Shown here: positions 10,145-21,935 of the stretch, piece after piece
Position numbering within the stretch: position 1 is the stretch's first letter
Layout: the number at the start of each line of letters is the position of its first letter
NCBI GenBank assembly: GCA_018873245.2
Contig: JAEMBT020000003.1
Coordinates: 1,789,843-1,853,842, forward strand
Reading direction: 5' to 3'
Origin: Archegozetes longisetosus
Taxonomy: Eukaryota; Arthropoda; Arachnida; Sarcoptiformes; Trhypochthoniidae
DNA: 64,000 nucleotides
The notes under the pieces: generated by a model
Database searches by the model: none
Seen by the model: the letters and a program-made list of their open reading frames with translations, nothing else
What the model was told of the DNA's origin: nothing
Translations under genes and position numbers: made by a program

Positions 10145-13100
10145 TTATATAACGTCTGTTAAGGTCTTGAAAGTTAGATTATCTTTAATTTGTTGAACCG
10201 TTACATTAGAGTTGGTCTCAAATTCAATTGTTTTCGGACTAACAAACATAAAGAATCCGTTGTGAGGGAATTGACCCACAATTCCAGAATTCAGTTTAAA
10301 GTCCATAAAAACGAATGGAGTGACAGCTTCTGATGACAACACAATATCATAAACATATTTATTAGTTTTGGTGTCGTGTAATTTTTGTTTAACGTCAACC
10401 AGTTTTAAATTTGATTTATCTATTTTTGAGTTTTTCGGTTCAGATAATAACATAAAATTATGAGCCTTTAAGTAAATAGAAAAAAGTTTGAGTTTTAATA
10501 AAATTAGAAGAACTATTATTTAAAAAAAACTTTACCACTAATTTATGTTCTGAGTTTTCTATTTCGACCAATAAAACACATTCACTCCTATCGACACAAT
10601 TGGATTGTTTTAATAAATCTGGTATTGAATGTGTGTAAACAATATCAGCTGAAAAGCTATCAGTTTTAATAACAGATTTGATTTGATGCACAGGTTTCAG
10701 TGATGACCACTTGAATACTTGAACTGATAGATTGAACGACAAGTTTCCCAAATAGTCGTCGCGAACAAATGCTATCTATAAAAATAAAACATTAATGACT
10801 ATTAAGTTTAATAAAACTTTGTTTCAATTAAAGTTTACATCTTGTTAATACATAATGATAGCATCAAAACTTATATAAGACTTACTTTGAGAGTTTGATT
10901 TGTATCCTCATAAGGCGAGACCAATTGATTACTAAAGAAGTTTCTCGCAAAAGAGTGTAATAATTTCCATTTGCCTCCGAATTCAATAGAAGCCCAGGTG
11001 GGTCCTTGCCAAATGTCATTTAGTTGCCAATAAAGAGCTCCCATCGTAAAGCCATCGCCGTTCTTTTGATCTATGGCACGATTTCTACGATAAAACTCAG
11101 TCTCGGTTTTCATAGCCATCGCTTGAGTGACTTGTGACAAATATATTAAATCATTCAATCTTTCTATTCCTCCGTGTGATGAAAGTTTGAAATATAAAGC
11201 TATCGATCAGAAATAAAAGTTAGTAAAAAATGAGAAAGTACTGAAGACATACAAATCTGTAATTCTGCAGTATTGTAAGGAAGGTGTTGATGATGAGCGA
11301 TAGCTTTACTTATCGGATTAGTCAGGTCTTTTTCATCGATTACTCTAGATAATGTTTCTAATGATGGATAAGATGGAAATCCATATTCAGAGGCAAACTT
11401 AGTGCTGGGAAATTGTTTCCAGTCCCAGAGTCCAGTCCAATAGTTATAATAATGAACGTCGCCATATCTAGTATCCGAAGGATTCTTCGCAATCCAGTTC
11501 TCTTTCTCGGACTCTAATCCATTAGAAGGACTCGAGCCCGCAAATGGTCGTGAAGTGTCCTCTTGTAAAAGATTTTTTTTTAATATGGTTGACATAGAGA
11601 TCGACGTAATCTTTTTTATATTGATCATCGTTTGTATTGTGATACCAGTGCTGTGCTATTGCGGCCTCATTTTCATTATTACCTCAAATAAATGAGAACA
11701 TCAACAGTTAATTGGCGTATATACAAAAATGAAGTATTGCCTCAATAAATAGGTAATTACCGGCCCAGATAGCGATCGAAGGGTGATGTTGAAGACGTCT
11801 GACCTGTTGAACAATTTCGATATCAACTGATTTTAAAAATTGAGAATTGACTGGATATAAAGCACAGGCAAACATAAAGTCCTGCCAAATCATAATTCCC
11901 AACTCATCGGCCAATTCATAGAAGTCGTCCAATTCATAAATACCTCCGCCCCAAACTCTCAACATATTCATATTCGCCTCTTTTGCCGATTCCAATAAAT
12001 GTCTCAAATATTGTCTGCTAACAGATTCTGTCAAAACATTAGCCGGAATCCAATTCGAACCTTTGGCAAAGAATTTCTTTCCATTAACCTTGAAGTAAAA
12101 AGTCAATCCTTGGGGTTTGATTGGTTCCTGAATTAATTCTATTTTTCTGAAACCTATTTTGACTGATTTTTGTGAAACTTCTTTACTGTTTGCAACAGAT
12201 AACGAAACACTCAAATTATATAATGTTTGAGTATTGTCTGCGACACCATTTGGAAACCATGGAGTGATTTGTATTTTATCGATAGGAATGACAAATTTAA
12301 CCTTTACTGTATTATCGGTTTGAGGTTTTAAAAGTTGAATTTGATTTTCTACTAATTTGTGTTGATTTAATTGGATATTGAAAGTGGAGTTAATTTGTTT
12401 ATTGACTGCAGTCTCCAAATGAGCCGTTATGTGGAGCGTCCAGTGAGAATCATTATTTTGAAGAGGAGTTGTATCGACTGTAATGTCTCTAATAATGGCG
12501 CTGTCATATGCTTCGATACCAATTGGTTTCCAAATTCCTTGTGTTAGAAATGCCGGACCCTATTTAGAAACTAAACCATTTGTGAAATTTCCTTTTACTA
12601 AGTGATTTGAAAATTATTTTTATTTGCGTAAATTTGATTTGAATTAGCTGTAAATGCATACCCAGTCCCAGCTGAATGATGATTGCATTTTACGGATAAA
12701 ATTGAAATGACATTCCCCGTTCTGTATGCTGGAGGGACATTCTGTTTTAACAAATAATCAATTGGTTATTTAAATGAATTAATCAATCGCAATAACTTGC
12801 ATACCTGGCGGTAGTGAATAGTTATAAGATCTCTGATATGTTTCTGCTTGTCTTTTGCTGTAATTAACTGCAGATTCAAATGCAATCCTTATCTTATTTT
12901 GTCCAGTTTTAAGTGTTTGTTTCACATCAAACTTATATCTCACAAACATATTATCTGTTTGTCCAATAAGTTTGTCATTGATGTAAATACTACTGACTGT
13001 ATCGATTCCTTTCGCCACTAAATCAACACTTTCTTTACTGAAAAGCTCTGCCTCAACTGTAACAACAATTTACTATTTATTCAATTTTTCATTTCAATAA

Positions 13101-13452
13101 ATTACTGAAATATGGATACCGTTAAATGTTGTCTCATAAGTCCAATTATCATATGAGACCCATCTATAATTGATGTCATTGTACTCATAATATATGTCTT
13201 GTTTGAGTACACCATCTTTACGAAGATCTGAGTATATACTTCCAGGAACTCTAGCTTTTACAGAAATAGCTAGAGAATGAATAATAAAATTGTTATTCTA
13301 ATAAAGTATCGGTTTGTATAATTAACTTATTTGCTACATTTGTTAATACTGGTTGCAATCCAATCGCTGCCGTCTAATGACAAGTATTCGGCAGAACTCA
13401 ACTTAAGGATAGAGCACGAAAAAAATAATTTGACTAAAGCCCTAAGCATCAT
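10145..13452 (-). pseudogene. Beta-mannosidase copy 1 (GH2; one frameshift)
   Basis: Nine exons in the same layout as copy 4. It starts MMLRALVKLFFSCS (signal peptide, ATG 13450-13452) and ends at TAA 10145-10147. The family marks are present: the GECHFNF..SFSWDW block, the WGGG(I)YE block of GH2, the acid/base GNNENE at an exon junction, the nucleophile ASEYG and the [11 protein letters not shown] block. In exon 6, at about 11572-11580, a run of nine A (minus strand) replaces the eight bases AGAAAAAA of copy 3, shifting the frame inside the [14 protein letters not shown] segment, before the nucleophile. As everything else is open, it is either a very young pseudogene or a homopolymer assembly error. 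Active enzyme would remove terminal beta-mannose from N-glycan fragments or dietary mannan oligosaccharides. Confidence 0.8.
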
Positions 13453-13772
13453 ACAGTTTGGTTTAGACAAAAATAACTTCATAAAATACAATCGTATCCA
13501 TATAAAAATAAAACTTAGGGATATACCTTATCACTGAAATTATCAATTATTATACTTATGAGAAGTGACATACGAAATTGGTTTAATCTATTGTCACGCA
13601 ATTTGTCATTATAATTCTGTTTTGCAGAGCCTTATCGAGATCAGCCTCAATTTAAAGTTATAATAAAATACAAAACTTTTTCATCATTCAAAACATTTTT
13701 TTGTTAGCAATTTATTTGAAAATAATATTAAAATAATTAACAATTAATATGTTTTAGATTATTCTGTTTTTA
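13453..13772. other. Spacer between mannosidase copies 1 and 2
   Basis: 320 bases. The stretch 13530-13630 (from TTATACTTATGAGAAGTGAC to GCAGAGCC) is closely similar to 21700-21800 in the spacer between copies 3 and 4, so copies 1 and 3 share upstream sequence as well as exons. Confidence 0.6.
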
Positions 13773-16700
13773 TTATACGATATCTGTTAAGGTCTTGAAG
13801 GTTAGATTATCTTTGATTTGTTCAACTGTTATATTAGAGTTGGTCACGAATTCAATTGTTTTCGGACTATTGAACATAAAGAATCCGTTGTGAGGGAATT
13901 GACCCACAATTCCACAATTTAGTTTGAAATCCATTAAAACGAATGGAGTGACTGCTTCTGATGACAACACAATATCATAAACATATTTATTAGTTTTGGT
14001 GTCGTGTGATTTTTCTTTCACGTCAACCAGTTTTAAATTTGATTTAACTATTTTTGAGTTTTTGGTTCAGACAATAACATAAAGTTATGAGCCTTTAATA
14101 CAAAGAGAGAGAAGTTTCAACTTAAATCAAGTTAACAAAAGTTTAAACAAATACGACTCAAATATTAATAAAGATTTTGAATTACCACTATTTTGTGTTC
14201 TGTATTTTGTATTTCGACCAATAAAACACATTCACTCCTATCGACACAATTGGATTCTTTTAATAGATCTGGTATTGAATGTGTGTAAACAATATCAGCT
14301 GAAAAGCTATCAGTTTTAATAACAGATTTGATTTGATGCACAGGTTTTAGTGATGACCACTTGAATACTTGAACTGATAGATTGAACGACAAGTTTCCCA
14401 AATAGTCGTCGCGAACAAATGCTACCTATTATTGAAATAGTTTAGCTAAGCTGTAATTTATATTTAGCATTACATTATACAAGATTTTATGAGTTGAATT
14501 AAGTTGTACGATATCTCCCAATCATTGTTATTTAGCCATTACTTTAACCTAAGTTCAGCGTTATTTTCAGCAATAGAAAATTTAAACCTACTTTCAGTGT
14601 TTGATTCGTATCCTCAAAGGGTGAGATCAATTGATTTTTAAAGAAATTTCTTGCAAAAGAGTGCAATAATTTCCATTTGCCACCGAATTCAATAGAAGCC
14701 CAGGTGGGTCCCTGCCAGATGTCATTCAATTGCCAATAAAGAGCTCCCATCGTAAAGCCATTGCCATTCTTTTGATTTACATCGCGATTTCTGCGATAAA
14801 ACTCGGTCTCAGTTTTCATAGCCATCGCTTGAGTGACTTGTGACAAATATATTAAATCATTCAATCTTTCTTTTCCTCCGTGTGATGGCAGATTCATATA
14901 ATAAGCTACAGAGGAAAAAGTTGATTAGTTCCCAATTTCATAGATCGTTTAATCGAAAATTCGAAGTAAATTTGAAATAGATCCGTAGTTATTAATATTA
15001 ATTCATATTCATTTTTAAAATCGCAAAGCTATGAAAAAACTGGCTTTTTAAAATAAATTATGATAAGTTAAAAATTCCTTAAACTCTAACAACATCCGTA
15101 GCATACAAATCATTTTTTCCATCTGTTGCACTCCTCCGGGATGGTGTTGATGGTGAGCAACAACCGTAGTTATCGGATAAGCCAAGTCGTTTTCATCAAT
15201 AACCTGCGCCAAGGTCTCTAATGATGGATAAGATTCGAATCCGTATTCAGACGCAAACTTAGCGCTCGGGAACAGTTTCCAATTCCAAAGAGGAGATCCA
15301 TAATTATAGTAGTGGACATCACCATATCTATTATCTGATGGGTTATTTGCAATCCAGTTCTCTTTCTCAGACTCTAATCCATTTGTAGGGCTTGAACCTG
15401 CAAATGGTCGAGTAGTGTCTTGTTCTAGAAGTAGTTTTCTAACGTGATTGATATATAACTCTCTATAATCATTCTTATATCTCGTTTCATTGGTTTTAAT
15501 CTGTGGATACCAGTGATTGGCTATAGCCATTTCATTCTCATTATTACCTGTAAAATATTAAAACCTAAATAGTAGTTATGAATATATGGTTAAGAATAAT
15601 TGAATGGTCTTCTCAAAAAGCGGCAAAAATCAGTTCTAAATGCTATCACTTAAGCTGTTCTACTAATTAAATTCAATTGCCATTAAATAGTTTAATAAAT
15701 AGGTAAATATTCAATACCAGCCCAGAGAGCAATTGAAGGATGATGTTGAAGACGTCTAACTTGTTGAACAACTTCCATATCAACTGATTCCAAGAATTGA
15801 GGATTTGTTGGATATAAAGCACAGGCAAACATAAAGTCCTGCCAAATCATAATTCCCAACTCATCGGCCAATTCATAGAAGTCGTCCAATTCATAAATAC
15901 CTCCGCCCCAAACTCTCAACATATTCATATTCGCCTCTTTTGCCGATTCCAATAAATGTCTCAAATATTGTCTGCTAACAGATTCTGTCAAAACATTAGC
16001 CGGAATCCAATTCGAACCTTTGGCGAAAAATGTTTTGCCATTCACTTTGAAATAAAAAGTCAGTCCTTGGGGTTTGATTGGTTCCTGAATTAATTCTATT
16101 TTTCTGAAACCTATTTTGACTGATTTTTGTGAAACTTCTTTACTGTTTGCAACAGATAACGAAACACTCAAATTATATAAAGTTTGAGTATTATCTGCGA
16201 CACCATTTGGGAACCATGGAGTGATTTGTATTTTATCGATAGGAATAACAAATTTAACCTTTACTGTATTATCGGGTTCAGGTTTTAAGACTTCGATTTG
16301 ATTGTCAATTAACGAGTGACCATCCAATTGAATTGTGAAACTCGCATTTAACGCTTTTTGAGCTGCAGTTTCCAAATAAGTAGTTAGATAAAGTGTCCAA
16401 TATGATGGGTCCTTCTGATCAGGAGTTGTTTCAGCTGTAATGTCTCTAATGATAGCACTATCATAAGCTTCGATACCAATTGATTTCCAAATTCCTTGAG
16501 TTGGAAATGCCGGGCCCTGATAAATAATTTGAGTTTTGTCAACTTTTTTATCAATCGAAATAATGACTTTTATCCTTTTTAGCAATTTTTGCTTGATTAT
16601 CTTTTATTTGATCTAGTTAAAGTATGTTTTTCATGAAAACTATTGCAAACATAACAATGCATACCCAGTCCCAGCTAAATGATGATTGCATTTTACGGAC

Positions 16701-17463
16701 ATAATTGTAATGACATTCCCGTGTTGTACGCCATCTGGGCATGCTATTTATGACAACAATTAAATCTCTATTGTTTCGATATAAAAATGTGAAGTAGAAT
16801 AGAAAGCCAAGCAAGGCAGTTATGCATACCTGGTGGTATTGGATAGCCATAAGTTTTCTCGTAAATTTGTGATTGTCTCTTAGCATAAAGTGGTGCAGAC
16901 TCGAAGGCTACTCTGATCTTATTTTCTCCAACTATTAGTGTTTGTTTCACATCAAACTTATATCTCACAAACATATTATCTGTTTGTCCAATAAGTTTGT
17001 CATTGATGTAAACGCTACTGACTGTATCGATTCCTTTCGCCACTAAATAAACTCCTTCTTGACTCAATAGCGATGCTTCAACTATTTCAATAAATGATTT
17101 CTGAAATTTTTGAAATTATATTCAAATTACTATACCATTGAAGGTCCTTTCATATGTCCAATTGTCATACGAAACCCATCTATAATATAGGTCATTGTAA
17201 CCAAAATATATGTCTTGTTTCAAAACTTGATCTCTACGAAGATCTGAATATATACTTCCAGGCACTCTGGCTTTCGCCGTTATAGCTGTAAAATGAGTCA
17301 ATTTTTCATTTTAATCCTTAGTCCTCTTATTTAAATATTTTATCAAATTACATTGATTATAACTAATTGCAGTCCATTCATTGCCGTCTAGTGACAAATA
17401 GTCTGCAGAACCAAATTCTGCTATAAAATAGAGTGAGAGTAAAACAGTTGCTAATGCTCTCAT
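13773..17463 (-). pseudogene. Beta-mannosidase copy 2 (GH2; two frameshifts)
   Basis: Starts [20 protein letters not shown] (signal peptide, ATG 17461-17463) and follows the nine-exon plan. Two single-base losses set it apart. In exon 4 (near 16718) a run of four G is reduced to three just before the [11 protein letters not shown] block. In exon 9 (near 14061) the codons for SEPKNSKI lose one base, which would end the protein about 90 residues early. Catalytic blocks GNNENE and ASEYG are intact. Both losses are beside short homopolymers, so sequencing error is as likely as real decay. Exon 5 shares YPTNPQFL and VDMEVVQQ with copy 4, against YPVNSQFL and VDIEIVQQ in copies 1 and 3. The introns around exon 9 are almost identical to those of copies 3 and 4. 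Confidence 0.8.
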
Positions 17464-17505
17464 GATCGCTAAGGCTAGATCTAGTTTAATCAAAAAATTG
17501 TTTCA

Positions 17506-17513
17506 CTTTTATA
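17506..17513 (-). promoter_or_regulatory. Possible TATA box of mannosidase copy 2
   Basis: The minus strand reads TATAAAAG about 45 bases upstream of the copy 2 start codon. The other copies lack an equally good match at this place. Confidence 0.35.
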
Positions 17514-17874
17514 TGAAGCTAATTTGACGTACATCTTATAATTTGACATTGAATTTAATATAATTATTGATACAAATGAGAAATCACTATTGAATAAGTG
17601 GTTTAATCAGTTACTAGAAAACAGGAGGTCATTTTCTGTTATATCTTATCTTAAAATATTCTTTATGTTCTATAAATATTTTATAAGCCAGTGAATAGTT
17701 TTAATTTTTGATCTTTCATAGTGGCAAGTTTTCTTTATCGCTAATAAGAAGTAAAATTGCACATAAGATTCACTATCATTAAGACTTAAACATCCAATAA
17801 AATTATTGCAGTGATACTTTATTCAAAAATAAGATAACAATTGTTAACAGATCATATTCATTTGTCTGCTTCTT
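17514..17874. other. Spacer between mannosidase copies 2 and 3
   Basis: About 360 AT-rich bases; the part at 17540-17600 resembles the upstream regions of copies 3 (21360-21440) and 4 (25500-25570). No other feature. Confidence 0.5.
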
Positions 17875-20800
17875 CTATATAACGTCTGTTAAAGTCTTCA
17901 AAGTTAGATTATCTTTGATTTGTTGAACCGTTACATTAGAGTTGGTCTCGAATTCAATTGTTCTCGGACTATTGAACATAAAGAATCCGTTGTGAGGGAA
18001 ATGACCCACAATTCCAGAATTTAGTTTGAAATCCATTAAAACGAATGGAGTCACTGCTTCTGATGACAACACAATATCATAAACATATTTATTAGTTTTG
18101 GTGTCGTGTGATTTTTCTTTCACGTCAACCAGTTTTAAATTTGATTTAACTATTTTTGAGTTTTTCGGTTCAGACAATAACATAAAGTTATGAGCCTTTA
18201 ATACAAAGAGAGAGAAGTTTGAACTTAAATCAAGTTAACAAAAGTTTAAACAAATACGACTCAAATATTAATAAAGATTTTGAATTACCACTATTTTGTG
18301 TTCTGTATTTTGTATTTCGACCAATAAAACACATTCACTCCTATCGACACAATTGGATTCTTTTAATAAATCTGGTATTGAATGTGTGTAAACAATATCG
18401 GCTGAAAAGCTATCAGTTTTAATAACAGATTTGATTTGATGCACAGGTTTCAGTGACGACCACTTGAATACTTGAACTGATAGGTTGAACGACAAGTTTC
18501 CCAAATAGTCGTCGCGAACAAATGCAATCTATCATCAATTTAATAAATGATTGTTTCTCTTAAAATTGTAAATTTATTTTTAAGAAATAAATGTGATTTG
18601 AAGGTTAAGTACGAATCTGAACTTACTTTAAGAGTTTGATTTGAGTCCTCATAGGGTGAGGCCAATTGATTTATGAAGAAGTTTCTTGCAAAAGAGTGCA
18701 ATAATTTCCACTTTCCTCCGAATTCGGTGGAAGCCCAGGTGGGTCCCTGCCATATATCATTCAATTGCCAATAAAGTGCTCCCATTGTATTGCCGTTACC
18801 GTTATTGGGATCAATTTGACGATTTCTGCGATAGAACTCAGTCTCAGTTTTCATAGCCATTGCTTGTAGTATTTGTGATAAATATATTAAATCGTTCAGT
18901 CTTTCTTTTCCACCATGTGATGGAAGATTCATGTAATAAGCTGTATAAAAAATAGTTATTTGATTAGGCATATTAAGGGTTTTAATGAACAAACAGATAT
19001 TTGAGTGGTTAATAAAAAAAAGTGTTTCTAATGATGTAATAGCGTCATACAAATCTGTTTCTCAATAGCATTAGTTCCGTCTCCGTGGTGTTGATGATGA
19101 GCGAGTGCTTTGCTTATCGGATAAGTCAAGTCTTTCTCACTAATTACTTGCGCCAAAGTCTCTAAAGATGGATAAGATTGAAATCCATATTCGGATGCAA
19201 ATTTAGCGCTCGGAAATATTTTCCAATTCCAAAGAGGAGATCCGTAGTTGTAATAGTGGACATCACCATATCTATTGTCTGATGGGTTCTTCGCTGTCCA
19301 GTTCTCTTTCTCGGACTCTAATCCATTAGAAGGACTCGAACCCGCAAATGGTCGTGAAGTGTCCTCTTGTAAAAGATTTTTTCTAATATGGTTGACATAG
19401 AGCTCGACGTAATCTTTTTTGTATTGATCATCGTTTGTCTTGTGGTACCAGTGCTGTGCTATTGCGGCCTCATTTTCATTATTACCTCAAATAAATGAGA
19501 ACATCAATAGTTAATTGGCGTATATACAAAAATGAAGTATTGCCTCAATAAATAGGTAATTACCGGCCCAGATAGCGATCGAAGGGTGATGTTGAAGACG
19601 TCTGACCTGTTGAACAATTTCGATATCAACTGATTTTAAAAATTGAGAATTGACTGGATATAAAGCACAGGCAAACATAAAGTCCTGCCAAATCATAATT
19701 CCCAACTCATCGGCCAATTCATAGAAGTCGTCCAATTCATAAATACCTCCGCCCCAAACTCTCAACATATTCATATTCGCCTCTTTTGCCGATTCCAATA
19801 AATGTCTCAAATATTGTCTGCTAACAGATTCTGTTAAAACATTAGCCGGAATCCAATTCGAACCTTTGGCAAAGAATTTCTTTCCATTAACCTTGAAGTA
19901 AAAAGTCAATCCTTGGGGTTTGATTGGTTCCTGAATTAATTCTATTTTTCTGAAACCTATTTTGACTGATTTTTGTGAAACTTCTTTACTGTTTGCAACA
20001 GATAACGAAACACTCAAATTATATAATGTTTGAGTATTATCTGCGACACCATTTGGAAACCATGGAGTGATTTGTATTTTATCGATAGGAATAACAAATT
20101 TAACCTTTACTGTATTATCGGGTTCAGGTTTTAAGACTTGGATTTGATTTTCTACTAATTTGTGTTCATTCAATTGAATATTGAAAGTGGAGTTAATTTG
20201 TTTATTAACTGCAGTTTCCAAATGAGTCGTTATTTCGAGGGTCCAGTGAGAATAATTATTTTGAAGAGGAGTTGTATCGACTGTAATGTCTCTAATAATG
20301 GCGCTGTCATATGCTTCGATACCAATTGATTTCCAAATTCCTTGTGTTGGAAATGCTGGACCCTATTTAAAGATTTAACCGATTTATTTTATTCCAAGAA
20401 ATTATCTTCCTAATAAGAACAGTCATAATTTTGATTGATTTCAAACTACAATTGTTCCGAAATTTTGTCAAATTCATTAGTAAAATTTGAAAAATGAATA
20501 TAGCTTGTTATTTATACATACCCAGTCCCAACTGAATGATGATTGCATTTTACGCACATAATTATAATGACATTCTCCATGTTGCACACCAGCGGGACAT
20601 TCTGTTTGGGTTGATTTGCATTATGATATTATTTAGACAAAATTGATCTAAGTCGAATACCTGGTGGTACTGGATAGCTATAGGATCTCTGATATGCTTC
20701 CGCCTGCCTTTTACCATAATGAACTGCAGATTCAAATTGAATGCTTATCTTATTTTGTCCAGTTTTAAGTGTTTGTTTCACATCAAACTTATATCTCACA

Positions 20801-21309
20801 AACATATTATCTGTTTGTCCAATAAGTTTGTCATTGATGTAAATACTACTGACTGTATCGATTCCTTTCGCCACTAAATCAACACTTTCTTTACTGAAAA
20901 GCTCTGCCTCAACTGTAACAATAATTTACTATTTATTCAATTTTTCATTTCAATAAATCACTGAAATATGGATACCGTTAAATGTTGTCTCATAAGTCCA
21001 ATTATCATATGAGACCCATCTGTAGTTGATATCATTGTATTCATAATATATGTCTTCTTTTAGTACACCATCTCTACGAAGATCTGAATATATACTGCCT
21101 GGAACTTTAGCCTTTGCTTTTATGGCTGTAAAGTAAATTCAATGATTATTATTTTAGTTCATTACGAATTTGTATTTTTCTGAATGTGTATTACATTTAT
21201 TACTATTAGTTGCAGTCCATTCGTTGCCATCTAATGACAAATAGTCTGCAGAGCTCAAGCTAAACAAGAAGTATAGACAAGGCAAAATTTTAACTAAAAC
21301 TTGAACCAT
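17875..21309 (-). CDS. Beta-mannosidase copy 3 (GH2), intact
   Basis: Nine exons, open throughout, about 890-900 residues (vertebrate MANBA is about 880). Starts [20 protein letters not shown] (signal peptide, ATG 21307-21309). Domain order is the GH2 plan: sugar-binding jelly roll (exons 2-5), immunoglobulin-like domain, TIM barrel with acid/base Glu in GNNENE (exon 5/6 junction near 19486) and nucleophile Glu in ASEYG (near 19190), then C-terminal beta domains (exons 8-9). Predicted to hydrolyse terminal beta-1,4-mannose in the lysosome, or after secretion in the gut. The exon 5/6 intron (19487-19560) is nearly identical to that of copy 1, pointing to recent conversion or block duplication. 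Confidence 0.9.
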
Positions 21310-21935
21310 CGTTGAGGAGATGTCTACTTAATTAAAAATAATTTTCCTATTGTATAGAGTTATCAATGTGCAAACATAATCTGACATTGAATTCAATATT
21401 GATAACTATGTGAACTAACACGAGTAAATGGCTAAATCATGTTACTCAACAGGATTTTCTTGCATAAGTAGTATTTTGATTGTTTTCTTTATATGAAATT
21501 CCTTAATAGTCCAAAAACTCTTTATGCCATTCAACTCAAAATAGAAAATAGTCAACAAATTTTAAAATAAACCCGATAAAACAAAGTTTTAATCAAAATA
21601 TCTCCTCAAATATACATTATAAGAGATGTACTAATATCTCGAAAGTTATATTGTTTTTGAACATTTTAACCTTTTGCTTTTTGGATGCCACGTATCATTG
21701 AAATTATCATTTATTATACTTATGAGAAGTGACATACGAATAATTGGTTTAATCTATTATCACACAATCTGTAATTACGATTCTATGCTTTGCAGAGCCG
21801 CATTACTTAAAGACATATTCATATTCTGATTCGAGATGAAGCTCTAATTCAAAGTTATAATAAAATACAAAAGTATTTTTGATAATAAGATTATAATTGT
21901 TAACAAATAATATGTTTTAGATTATTATATTTTTA
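21310..21935. other. Spacer between mannosidase copies 3 and 4
   Basis: 626 bases. It holds the 21700-21800 segment duplicated at 13530-13630. No other feature is recognised. Confidence 0.5.
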
